From NCBI GenBank assembly GCA_944470555.2, contig OX104134.1, positions 71,914,678 through 71,978,677 on the forward strand: a stretch of DNA of 64,000 nucleotides, read 5' to 3'. The position numbers and the translations under genes were made by a program. Of this stretch, positions 37,500 through 47,886 are shown in pieces; the stretch's first letter is position 1; each line of letters starts with the position of its first letter. The stretch is from Heterobilharzia americana (Eukaryota; Platyhelminthes; Trematoda; Strigeidida; Schistosomatidae). Under the pieces are notes generated by a model, which saw only the letters and a list, made by a program, of their open reading frames with translations, searched no databases and was not told the DNA's origin.

Positions 37500-40400
37500 C
37501 ATCCGCGGTACTGCGACCAATTTTCAGCCGTGTCACCAGAAGTTCTCAACCACTGGTTCCTGTCGTCTCAAGAACCCCAGCCAGATAGGTTGCATCTCCC
37601 AACACGACTCAGACCATCAGTTACGGACTTCATGAGCTGATGTACGGCTGCCCTGAACCCTCTTCCAAACTAACTTAACTTCTCTAAGCATAGTACGTCG
37701 AGGTAAGTATTGGCTCGGTTTGCGCACTGTGTCTAAGCCATCTCAGTCGACTGAGGTTCAAAACCTAATCAGTCGACTTGCCTGTCTTCCCTAGTACTCT
37801 TCCCCTGACCTCAACATTGCTCACAGGGTGATCCCACCAAAAGCAAGAAATGCTACGAAGACATCTGTGAGCAAAACTTCGTGACCGCTTCATGTTTCTT
37901 ACTTTTAATGACCACGTCTAACAACAGGGCAACATAGTCGTTCTCTCATAGAAAGTCGGATGTGTTGCCAGTCGGTGGCACAGATGACCAAAGTTGGTGA
38001 ATGTCAATTGGGCCTTCTGCATCTGAACTGAGATTCAGTCAGTAACCAGTCTGTTCAGTATGCTGCAATTCCCCAAGTAAGTTAAATGGTCGACACATTG
38101 CACCACACCCCACTCCCAATCTCTAAACTGGGAGTAGTTGCAGACCATTCCAGGAGCATAATCTTATATTTGACTGGTGCGATGGGCTCAAAAGACCCTG
38201 TATCTCGTCAGCATTTTTCCCTAATAAGACTGTCATTTGTCAGCTAGATACTTTACGAGGAGTAGATCAATCCATGTGAAGTCAGATGTACCTGGTTCAA
38301 AGTAATCTGCTGGACGTTCTAGTCGTCTTCCGTGAAAGGTCACCAGCGTTCCATCGTTTTCTTTGATGGTTCGACTATCGTTTTATTCTTGTTCGTATCC
38401 TTAATGTGGCTAAATAGTTGCCGAGTGTTACTCAGTACTGATGTCTTCTCCATCTCTCTCGCTTTCGCCATCCACCACTAATCGCGATCGACGTGAAGAG
38501 TCTTGGTCAGTTTACATCTGAGTTCTATCTCTCTTCATCATGCTTAGGGAGCTGTGGCTCAGTGGTTTGAGATGACTATTAACCATTGAGTCACAGGTCC
38601 GAGCCCCACTTCATTTACCGAGGTTTTGGCAACCAGGTGGTATCAATAGCCCTCACACACTAGCAGTGGCTCATTGTCTATTGCACGGATGTACACAAGG
38701 TGTCTGAGTGCATTACATTACATCGTAGTCAGACCCAGCTGCAATCAGTCTTCTCGCACCAATCAGTTCCGATGACGTCACGGAAATCTAATAGCGTGTG
38801 CTAAACTTCTGATCTAGGTTATCAATTAGATTTGCTACTATTTCTACAACAGACCTAATATCATGCCACACCAGTGTTCCTCAGATTGTGCATCACTGTC
38901 ATGTTCAGGTAAATGCTTAGCTAACTCATCCCTAAATAGGAATTCGGTGTTCCCATCTTCCAGTGGGGAATAAATAGGCTCTACTGCTGCCTGTTTCCTG
39001 CGACCAGTAAAGCGTAGATATACACACTCCCGTACTTGCGCGTGATTGGAGTCCAGACAGTTACTCCAGAAAGATCGACAATCATCTACTGATCGTCTAA
39101 TGATAGCCTATAGCAATGTGATTTGTTTGAATCCTTTCTCTGGCTAGAGGTTGGCGAATACCACGTAAGATAGTGTAGCTCTCCTTGTATCTAAAGGTAG
39201 TGCCGGCCAGAAACAAGTGGTTGTTGGAACGAAATTGCAACAGATGATCACCGTTGTGGGTTCGTTGTAAACGCCCCCAAGATGCCTTTCCGATTGACTC
39301 AGCTTCCCTGCTTGAGTGTTAACTTCACCTGCCATTATGACTACATCTGAGCCTTCTGCTTCCTGTAACAAATTTGACGATTTATCATAGAATTCATCCT
39401 ATGCATCATCCGAACTACAGTCGGTGGGTTCGTAGACGGAGATTACGAATAGGCGTCGGTTGTCCTAATCCTTACAAATCCACTCATTCGAACATTACAT
39501 AGACGACTATTTACTAGTATCCAGTCGAGAAGCGCACTTTTTACCCTCTAGCCTCATGCTAAGCCTACAACGGCGAGTTCACGAAAGCGAATTATTCGTT
39601 CTCCAGGTGAATTTTCATGATTCTCTGCTGCAGCCAAGTGAAATCAGTTTAATAACCACACTCGAGTCCTGTCTTTACAGAGACAGCATACATACATGCT
39701 TAGAGACTCTAGAGTTTTGCCAAGTGATGATTGCTGTTTGATTCGTCATAGATTTCAGACGTCGAATGCACCCTACATGAAATCGATGGTGGGGTCTTAA
39801 GAGACTAGGAATGAGGTTTTGATGGCTTTGGTAGTCGGCAACGGTTGCAGAGTGAGAGGTTGGGTACAGCCTGTTAGGCTTAATCTTAGTATCAGGAGGT
39901 GAAGGCAAAAGAGGAGAGAGTTTTTGAGGTTAGGTTGTTTAAGTCTTGTGTATTACTCGAAGTGTGAGAGCGGTAGACAGTTCCCAACTGCCGACACTGC
40001 GGAAGGCTAGTATTCCTTTAGGCACCTGAAAAAGAAGAGATTGTGTGGGACAACAGAGCCCATGGGAAATTTGCTTGAGTCCGGTTATGCAGCCTTTTAG
40101 TAACTTTGAGATTTGGGACATTTGCCTTTGAATTCGAATGAGTCCCTGTTGAAGACATCGATATTCCACGAGTTGGCGGGAGTGTGCTATTTTTAGGGCC
40201 AACGTTTTCCGAAACCCTCTGTTCAAAGGGAAAGCAGCATCAGCGTTGCACTGCTGCTTATCTTAGGGAAACAACTAACTGCTATCACATCTCTGTCCAG
40301 TCAGCAGTACGACTTCGCCCTCAGATCCCCATTTTAGCGAAGCAATGTACACTGTAATGGTGAATGCTTTTTATCTAACCACTATTTAAATTACGTTTCT

Positions 40401-40505
40401 GGTATAATAGGACCTCGAGGAAAGAGCCTCCTACCAGCATAGCTCGTTGGATCATTGTGATATACAAGCTCAACCACCACGTCAATGTAGCAGCTATCAT
40501 CCAGT
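37500..40505 (-). mobile_element. RTE-like LINE family F2, long decayed copy with SINE inside
   Basis: Read on the minus strand, the F2 5' untranslated region begins near 40505 with gatagctgctac and the coding-like DVVVELVYHNDPTSYAG that also occurs at 59640. The equivalent of the coding start FNVRT is near 39770. The endonuclease follows at 39480-39144, with VIMAGEVNTQAG in place of the usual VVAGDFNAQ. The linker at 39060-38440 is interrupted by a SINE at 38546-38725. The RT palm remnant is near 38290-38240, the conserved CVDHLTYLG-like region near 38090, and the C-terminus near 37600 (compare HQCVKSLTV at 63178). Frames are heavily broken. This is the second longest F2 copy in the window. 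Confidence 0.8.
38546..38725 (+). mobile_element. tRNA-derived SINE (Sm-alpha-like), inserted in an F2 LINE
   Basis: The head looks like a tRNA gene: the A box tggctcagtgg is at 38555-38565, a match to the consensus, and a near-B box ggtccgagccc at 38596-38606. A tRNA-unrelated body follows with ctcacacactagcagtggctc and ends in cattacattacatcg. The same layout occurs on the other strand at 54185-54352. Schistosomes carry such tRNA-like SINEs (the Sm-alpha family). It splits the linker region of the minus-strand F2 LINE, so it inserted later. It has no coding capacity and would be transcribed by RNA polymerase III if active. The part of Sm-alpha known to encode a hammerhead ribozyme was not found here. 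Confidence 0.75.
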
Positions 40506-40554
40506 GAATAACGTATCGCTATCCAAAACTCCCTACACGTAATCATATAGAGAG

Positions 40555-40740
40555 ATAAATTTAGCGAACATCGTACATAAGTGCATCCGTTCAAGGTACC
40601 ACACCACAGTAGTATAAAAAAACAGGTAGACAGAATAATGAGTGATATCAAGGTAGACAAAGTTGTTAGAGAATTAAATAATTTGAAGTTCAAGGTTAGT
40701 GCGAATATTCAAGCTTTAGAAGACCTCCACGTATCTACTA
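40555..40740 (-). repeat. Repeat R1, copy 2 (probable F2 5'-UTR subrepeat)
   Basis: Lies just upstream, in the minus sense, of the F2 5' region at 40505. It repeats the landmarks of 40845-40970 about 285 bases away: gtgcatc.gttcaag, accacac, aaaaacaggt, gtgatatcaa. Two in-register copies upstream of a LINE coding region suggest tandem promoter-type subrepeats. Confidence 0.5.
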
Positions 40741-40844
40741 ATTGACATTTGAATGGAGTAACATGCTTGCGGCAATTCCCTTGCCGTTTTTGGACTTGCT
40801 GGTTGTAGTATTTCTGCGTTATCGAAACAGAAGTTGGCTGACTG

Positions 40845-40970
40845 ACAAAATCAACTCAGAACCTCTCACACAGGTACATCGGCTTAAATTACCACACTTT
40901 ACAGTAACAAACAAAAACAGGTTGATAGAAAGTGATATCAAAGAAGATCAAGTAGTGTAGGAGAGGGCTG
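40845..40970 (-). repeat. Repeat R1, copy 3 (probable F2 5'-UTR subrepeat)
   Basis: The outermost R1 copy, with gtacatcggcttaaatt, acaaacaaaaacaggt and gtgatatcaaagaagatc. It lies about 530 bases from the METTL2 start codon and next to the R3 repeat. Confidence 0.5.
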
Positions 40971-41165
40971 ATTTCCATATGTTTGTGAGGCCTTTCTTGT
41001 TTATTATGGGCTGAAGGGATCAGTGAAGTGAATCAGTCAGACTAAACTATCTTTGATTCGCATACACCTTCTGGTACCTCCGTTATTCTTTTCAATAATT
41101 CGCCACCTCCATCCCTAAAATTATTCTGATGGCAAACCATCGCATTGTATTTTTAAGCAACACTC
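40970..41165. repeat. Dispersed repeat R3, copy 1
   Basis: Aligns with 46570-46790 and, more weakly, 57920-58060. Shared runs include atcagtgaagt, tcgc.tacac, ggtacctcc or gcacctc, and ttctggttgcaaa or its variant. It is non-coding and of unknown origin. It may be a further part of the F2 upstream region. It ends about 330 bases before METTL2. Confidence 0.5.
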
Positions 41166-41498
41166 AAGTTTTTACAAATACGCCACTACAGAGGATCGAA
41201 GCGCTTTTTAGATCGAGTGTGTTGTTCGATGTTTACTCAAATATTGCTCTGATATGAGACTATACATTAGACTACTAGAAAATGTTTGTTGAAGGAAAAA
41301 GCCGGATGAATATATGACTTCTAAGCGGGAAAGCTTCAATGATCATACCACCTGCAGAGCGATGTTACATATGACTTCTCAGGCAAAGATTATCTCACCG
41401 ATAGATCAATGTTATCACAATTCATTGGGACCTGAAAACTGATGTATCCCTCAATTTTTAGTGAATACAATTCAAACGTGAATAGTAAGAAACGGAAA

Positions 41499-42644
41499 AT
41501 GGATTGTGATAAGGAGTCTTCGTTTGGATGTCGATATCTCACAGATGCTAATGATGTTTTTGAACATAATGCTTGGTAGGTATAAACATCCGAAAGCCAA
41601 ACTCCTAATTTTCAGGGATGTTGTCCAGTGGACAGAACAACAGGAGAATACAGCGAAGGAAATGATACTTCTTAATAGCAGTAAACGACTTTCTGAAGAT
41701 TCTCAAGGTTTTTACGAAACTCGATACATTTTTAACGTTTAGATAAGCTTGAACTTCTTTCACAGGAATATTGGGATAAATTTTACTCTCACCATAAAGA
41801 CAAGTTTTTTAAAGATAGGAAGTGGATGGAAAAGGAGTTCAGTGAATTGTTTTGCTCAACATGTAGGTTTCAACTTCTTCTTATAATCATAGCAACTAGT
41901 TTGCATATAATGGAAGTTGGTTGCGGTGTAGGAAATACTATACTTCCAATTCTACGCGTTGTTCAGTAAGTTATTTTATAAGATACCTTTAATAGCGTTA
42001 GAAACCCAAATCTGTTCATTTATGCATCTGATTTCTCTGATCAGGCTTTATCCATACTTAAGGTAAGTTCATATTTTGCTTCATATCGCTTTAAAAAAGC
42101 AATCACGTGGATATGATTCCAATCGTTGTATCACTTTCACATATGATATTACCAAAACAACGGACGAAATTCCTTGCCCAAAGAATAGTTTGGACTTTCT
42201 AATCTTAGTGTTTGTATTGTCTGCCGTTAATCCTGAGTTGTAAGTAATTTTTCGTCTACCTTTTTAATCCCAATTAAATTTTAGATTTCAGTCTGTTATA
42301 AGAAACCTTGTAACCTATTTAAAACCTGGAGGTGTATTGCTATTTCGAGATTATGGACGCTATGATTTGGCTCAATTGAGATTTAAGAACGGTCAGTGTT
42401 TAAAAGATAATTTCTATATGCGGTCAGATGGAACAAGAGTTTATTTCTTTACACAAGGTTAGCTGAGAAAAAGTTTCCCTAAAGCTTTCACAATGTTTTG
42501 TTTACAGAAGAATTAAACAAATTATTTATCGATGCTGGTCTAGAGGAAATTCAGAATAAAGTTGACCGGAGGTTGATTGTAAATCGAAAAAAGAAATTAC
42601 AAATGTACAGAGTATGGATTCAGTGTAAATATAAAAAGAAATAA
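41499..42644 (+). CDS. METTL2: METTL2-type tRNA 3-methylcytidine methyltransferase, 8 exons
   Basis: Predicted 290-residue SAM-dependent enzyme of the METTL2/METTL8 (yeast Trm140) family, which makes 3-methylcytidine at position 32 of tRNA-Thr and some other tRNAs. Exons: 41499-41575, 41616-41707, 41743-41862, 41893-41965, 42002-42062, 42100-42239, 42285-42457, 42508-42644. All introns are GT-AG and 30-50 bases long. Motifs in order: FGCRYL and DVFEHNAW (residues 9-26), YWDKFYSHH (near 66), SAM motif [10 protein letters not shown] (104-112), ASDFS (129-133), FVLSAVNP (179-186), LKPGG (200-204), FRDYGRYD (208-215), [10 protein letters not shown], then VDRRL and [12 protein letters not shown] at the C-terminus. 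The tail fits METTL2, not METTL6. The ATG at 41499 has a strong context (aaaatgg); an in-frame ATG at 41442 would add 19 residues. Only the third intron (30 bases) could also be read through. No lesion seen. Confidence 0.93.
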
Positions 42645-42645
42645 A
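42640..42645 (+). promoter_or_regulatory. METTL2: Probable poly(A) signal of METTL2
   Basis: A canonical aataaa overlaps the TAA stop codon (42642-42644). If it is used, the 3' untranslated region would be very short, a few tens of bases, ending near the T-rich stretch at 42650-42670. No second aataaa follows closely. Confidence 0.5.
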
Positions 42646-42649
42646 TATC

Positions 42650-43050
42650 TTATTTGTAGTGTTTTCTCATTATGTATAACACTGTCACGGCCAACCATAC
42701 ATTCAACAATCGTTTGTCGCACATTTTGTGATGATAAGTTTAAATTTTTAAAATCTGTCTGCTACAAGAAGAGTACTTATTATTTGGTGGTTGGGTTTGG
42801 ATGTCGTTTACCATAAAATGCAAGTTTCACTTAAATCTTACTTCAACGTGATGCTATGGGTATCATACAATATCAGCGTGGTATGAGTGTGAAAGGGCGT
42901 GAAGTGATTATTAGTCAACGAACCTTTACTGTTGAAAATTGTCACTTCATGATATTATACTGTCTTGTGGAACTTTAATTTAAAAGTTTAAGGAGTTGGC
43001 ATCATTGCGACCAATCCTACTTCTTATCACCTAGAGTCTGAAGTCATCTA
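42650..43050. other. METTL2 downstream spacer
   Basis: About 400 AT-rich bases between the METTL2 stop and the 3' end of the next F2 LINE. No gene, RNA or repeat recognised. Confidence 0.5.
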
Positions 43051-45215
43051 TTTCTCTTGTCGCGCTAACCCAATCGGGTAGTCTAAATTCCTTACCACAG
43101 TTCAAACCAACAGTCAGCGACTTCATGGACTGATGGCATACTTTAGTTCACCCGCCGGTAACCCTTTTTCAACACAAGCTTACATCAGCTAACAATATAC
43201 GACGAGCTAGATGATGACTAGACATGGGTAATACATGTCACAGACACCTGAGTCGATGAAGGATCATAACCTCGTGAAATGACCCCCTTATTGTGCCCAA
43301 AACTTCTTGCTTGACCTGACACACGGTTTATACTACAAAGACAGCGGTGGTCAAACATCTGAAGCCTTCTGACGCCATGTTTAATAGCCATACTGCAGAA
43401 CATGGCAAATCGCAGCTCAGCACACTGCACCCTTAACAGGCAAATGGATGTCACTTCGATGCAATGGATTACGTGTGTCGCCGAAACTCAAGAGAGCCTT
43501 TTGTATCCATGCGGAGATCTCGTTGGTCACTGATTCCCCGGGGTGGATCCGACTTCCCTGGGAAGTAAATGGAACAGGGCGCTCAACAACACTTCCTATT
43601 TTTTGATGAGGCACCAGCGAAGACCAGTCCTGGAACAACAATTTGCATTTGGATGGCGAGAAACGTAGCCTGAACATTCTCGAATTGCCACTCAGGGCGT
43701 CTAGAAGACCCTACACCTTCACCTAATAGAACTATGTTATTTGCATACTATGGGTCTACCAAAGACCCTCCTGTGATAAGGTCAATCCCTTTGAAACCAG
43801 ACAACGAGAACTCTGTAAGTACTTCTGTGATAGAGTTGAATAAGAATGGAGAGATTGGATACCCTTCACAGACATCACTCGAAGTACACAACTCATTGTA
43901 GGCCCTAACACACCCACAGGTGTTCGAGTAGAGAGACTTCAACAGCGTGATGTACTTGGTACCTATTTCAGTGACAGACATTGGTGTTAAGACCTATCCA
44001 CCGACGAAGTCGAATGTCGCCTTCATGTCAAGAAATGTGGTTGGTATTGGTGTGTTTGCGCTGTAGCAGCTAGCGGAGGAAATATTTGGTCAATACACCC
44101 ACGGCTAGGTCTGAAACCTATGTGGTTTTCTCGCGTTTGCTGTCCCGGAGCTCCACTTAGCCGTCTACTGACTACATAGCATAGGTTAGGTTGATCCCTT
44201 TGTGAGGACTTCTCGCCTTTCTTGAAGACTAGGACAATCAGTGATTGAAACCAGTTAGATGGAATCATATCTGATCCCCATACACTAGTTAACATTTCAT
44301 TTAGTCTAACCAATAATCCTCTACCACCGTCTCCAAATATCTTTGGTTCTTAACCTAACTCTACTACGCTTCCTCGTCTGAACTCACTTTCAGCCTTTCT
44401 AAGTTTGGTTATAGTTGGATGGCTTACCTCAATGTCCCAATGAGAGTGCGATTAGATAGCGGGTAATAGAATAGTAGCTGGAGGTCAGTGTAACTGTTCG
44501 GCCAGTCGTTCCAGTTGCCCCTGAGAGTGGACCCAAGACCGTACTTCTCTTCCCAAGCACTCACGAACCATCGACGTTTTTGCTCGTTTTCTCGATAAGC
44601 GTAAATAGTTTTCTGTTGTCACCTGGCACTAGTGCCTTTCCCATCCCTTCAACTTTTGCTGCTCACCATTGTTCGCATACATTGCGTAGACTTTTCGTCA
44701 GTCTACATTTGAGTTGCTTCAGCGCTCGAAGCCTGTAAGAATGCATTCATGCGCTGCTAAAATCCACAGGATCACTGTGTTGCAGAAGGAGTCCCAATCT
44801 TCCACTGAACCTCTCTAGCAATAGCTCATAGCGAAATAGCGTATCTGTGCTTATCGTTGGACGCCGCGTTAGGCAATGTCTTTGTTTACTTATAATATTT
44901 GTGGTGGCCACAAAACAAACGGTTATCTGAGCACAGTTGCAGCGGGAGATCGTCTTTGTTTTTTTCGGCTAAGATTTCGGAAGTGCCACCTAAGAACCTT
45001 TCTACTATCCAATTGTGCATTGAAATCACCTGGTACGGCAACCGTATTTGAACGTTTTGCTTTCAGTGCGCAGCTAGACAGTTTTCGGCAGAACTTCACT
45101 TCTTCCCAACTGGATTCAGTGAGTGTGTAAGCAGAGATTACAAGGAGACAACGGCGAATCTCACTACTCTTTTTAGTCCTCGTTTCAGTCGAACAGCGCA
45201 AAGACGACTGTCATC
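43050..45215 (-). mobile_element. RTE-like LINE family F2, 5'-truncated copy
   Basis: On the minus strand: an endonuclease remnant at 45200-44920 (CLLVISAYT, VAVPGDFNAQLD); a ragged linker at 44870-44340; RT blocks SDMIPSNWFQSLIVLVFKK (near 44260) and IGFRPSRGCIDQIF (near 44110); ITLLKSLYSNTCGCVRAY (near 43945) and YPISPFLFN where VRQGCPLSPFLFN is usual; then FRLRFSPSKCKLLFQDW (near 43670), VRRLQMFDHRCLCSI (near 43360) and a C-terminal HQSMKSLTVGL-like stretch near 43130. Several frameshifts and stops, and parts of the palm are deleted. Not coding-competent. The catalytic DD box is not recognisable. Confidence 0.85.
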
Positions 45216-46380
45216 AGGATTTATTGCTATACTTGCGATTACAAGACAACTGGTTATGGAAAGTCCGGAGACTCAATGGGGGGATTTCGGAGACTTCACA
45301 TATTAACCAACTGAAGCTTAGTGAATAACCAGGTTTAGGTGCCGTATGCTTGTCTCACAAACGCAACACATAACCATGACATAAAATGCCAGAGTTTCGG
45401 CTAGCGAGGCTTGCTGTCCTACTTGGTGGAGGATGCGACACACATTCTGGAGTGTTTCAGGAGATCAGGGATGTTTTCTCACAAATACGAAGCGTGACCA
45501 AGGCTGGCGCAGTTGGAAGAAATGAAAGATGATAAAACAGATGTGGATCGTTGAAAGGGATCGGAACTGGTTGGGATATGAAAGCGTTTGACTTCCTGGT
45601 TGTTCTTAGAATGGAAGGTTACTTCTTGACGTACCTGACCACGAGTCTCAAAAGACCCGTTAATGTGGTCCGCCACTTATGATCTTTCAAAGAGTTTCAG
45701 ATATGACTTTGTGTTGAATCTGGCTATGAGAGTCATACTGTGAGGACCGGTAAACAGCAAAGTGGAGTGTGATATTTCTTAAAGTTGACATTTTCTTACT
45801 CTCCCCTTCTCATAGACAGTTATCATCAGCATGCACTGATGGTCATCCTCAAAAAAAACCTTTCGTGGATTGATGAAGGTTGACCGAATTGTTGTACTTG
45901 AGGTCCGATAAAGGCTGTGGTGAGATCGTGTAGAACAAGCAAAGCTACCTCTCAAAAATGATCAGCCTGTTGAATGGTAGGAAACGCTACTCATCTCAAA
46001 GGATGATACAGATATGACAAACCATGAAAGAGAAATAATCAGGTCTTCACCTACTTGCTGAATTAGAGCTTAAGTGATGAAGTGCTCTGTAAGACATGAC
46101 TTTAAGACACATATTGTCCAGGAATATACGGCCTCTTATGGATCCATAAAAAGGGATGCTGTCACTTTGTCTGTTGCTCATACACTCATATGCCACTTAA
46201 AACAAAGTATTTATATTACAAGCAGTCTTCCTGGGATTATAGGCCTTTCATATAACAGACCTAAAGATTTACTTTTATTCACCAAGAATGTGCAATTCCA
46301 ATTTAATGGTTTGTATTTTATACAGATAAGAGGCCTACTACTGCCACATATTTGTGGATTTATTTCTAGCCCACTTGTAT
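45216..46380. other. Stretch with no gene recognised
   Basis: Between two F2 fragments. ORFs are at most 102 codons (46074-46382, plus) and overlap others on the opposite strand. No domain, RNA or element end seen. Confidence 0.5.
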
Positions 46381-46384
46381 AATA

Positions 46385-46500
46385 CCAAACTCGCAGGAAA
46401 ATGTCGAATGTGTTCTCCAAGCCAACCAGATGACCTCCAGGAAGTAGATCAGTCCCTGTAAAGTCAGATGTACCTAGACATATGCCCATTAGCACATTTA
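46385..46500 (-). mobile_element. F2 LINE fragment, RT palm region
   Basis: The minus-strand reading GTSDFTGTDLLPGGHLVGLE corresponds to the F2 stretch just before the catalytic box (compare SSSDFTEIDLITGE at 57000 and SPDCTVVDLIGGE at 62445). The catalytic residues themselves have been lost. A small isolated remnant; the borders are approximate. Confidence 0.6.
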
Positions 46501-46569
46501 TAGGGAGCTACAGTTGGGTGTCGAATGACAATAGATTAAGAGGTCTCGGGCACGATGTTACTCAAGCGT

Positions 46570-46790
46570 ATTCCCATGTGTTTGCAACAAAGCTTTCATT
46601 ATTTCTTATGGACTAGAGTGATCAGTGAAGTAGACCAGTCTGATAGGGCTACCTCTTATTCGCGTACACTGCCTAGCACCTCTACAACTCTACTCAGTAA
46701 GTTTCCGCCTTCGTCCTCAAAGACAATCTGGTTGCAAATCATAAGATCCTATTGCTTTGCAACGCTTCAGGTGGTTTGAAGCAACCGTCC
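46570..46790. repeat. Dispersed repeat R3, copy 2
   Basis: Partner of 40970-41165: cttatggactagagtgatc, agtgaagtagaccagtctga, cgcgtacactgcc, ctggttgcaaatcataag. No coding function seen. Here it is followed by an F2 C-terminal fragment. Confidence 0.5.
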
Positions 46791-46799
46791 CAATATCGA

Positions 46800-46990
46800 G
46801 GAGAGTTGGACGACAGACATCTCAACTAGGCGGTCAACACATTCTTTCCTACATGGCTCAAACAAATATTCGGAGACTTCATGGACTGGTGCTACATCAT
46901 GATATGACCACCATGCGCCTCCTCCCAACCTAATCTAACTCCGGCTATCATTGCACGTCAACGTAAGTGGTAGCTTGGTATGTCCAACAG
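46800..46990 (-). mobile_element. F2 LINE fragment, C-terminal end
   Basis: Contains gacttcatggactggtg and gcacgtcaacgtaagtgg, which match the C-terminal region of the minus-strand F2 copies at about 43110-43205 and 37630-37710. On the minus strand this is the stretch encoding the MKSLTVGL-like part of F2. It is short and out of frame. Confidence 0.55.
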
Positions 46991-47029
46991 AGATGATGAA
47001 CCAACTAGCTACTGATGTAAACAAAACAA

Positions 47030-47880
47030 CGGAAACCAAAGGGGAAAAAAGATAGAAAAACTGGGAAACAAATTTTCTGAGCTTTACAAATCACAGGAAT
47101 GGATAGTGAACTTTCAGAAAGAACCTTATCCCATTCAGACTATATTTCATTCCGAAATGAATTAAACTATAATGTGATGAATGCGAATATGTTGGATTTC
47201 TATACAGCCTTTGAATCTTCACTGAAAACTAATGGAATAACGTCTGAAAGACAACAAAAACTGAAACAACTAGTCATACCGTTGGTGAGAACCACGGGAA
47301 AACACCAACTGAGCATAGATGAAGGAAACCGCTGAACTCACCTATGTCAAGCAAAAAAACTGTGATACAATCAGCAGACAAAGGAAGGAAAACCGTTGTC
47401 TTCAACAAAACAAATTACCTGTAGATAGCACAAGAAGTACTCAGTGACAAGAGCACTTAGCGACAGAAAGACATGAATCCTGGACAACTGATCTTATGAA
47501 AGTTGATCAAACCATGAAAGAAGAGCAGTCTCGAAAGAAGACGAGTGACCCTAGGATACCCAGATTCTACGGCTAAACAAAAGTACACAAGGCTGATATT
47601 CCATTACGACCGATAGTGCCACTACTGGAAACACCATAATTTAATTTAACCAAAGAATTATACAATAAGCTAGATAACCTTGTTTATGGAAGTCAACTCA
47701 CAGGGGACTCGGCAACTCATTTCCTAGACTGAATAAAAGAACTCAAAGTAAACAATGATGAAGAACTGGTATCCGTCGACATACATGCAATTCCCACGTC
47801 AACCAATCGACATCTCACTAAACAAACAACAAGCATTCTTTGACGCAATAACCAGAATATTCGAAAATACGCTAGAGACT
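47030..47880 (+). mobile_element. Penelope-like element remnant, reverse transcriptase
   Basis: An open frame at 47099-47335 (78 codons) resembles the N-terminal domain of Penelope-like element (PLE) proteins. It is followed, in broken frames, by IQSADKGRKTVVFNKTNY (near 47370) and an LSD..T stretch (near 47445). Next come PIVPLLETP (near 47615), LTKELYNKLDNLVYGSQL (near 47650) and THFLD.IKELKVNNDEEL then VSVDIHAIPTST (near 47720-47805). The ADKG...V..NKT.Y motif and the SVDI RT motif are typical of PLE. Stops and small indels occur throughout. The catalytic YLDD region and any GIY-YIG endonuclease are absent: the sequence passes into an F1 LINE fragment near 47885. Confidence 0.8.
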
Positions 47881-47886
47881 GGCAGA

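Noticed and set aside
38546..38620. A genuine tRNA gene
   Set aside because: The A and B boxes are present, but a cloverleaf cannot be completed, the sequence continues into a SINE body, and a diverged second copy exists.
41499..42644. Assigning the methyltransferase gene to METTL6
   Set aside because: The C-terminal part ([25 protein letters not shown]) fits METTL2/METTL8; METTL6 has a different tail.
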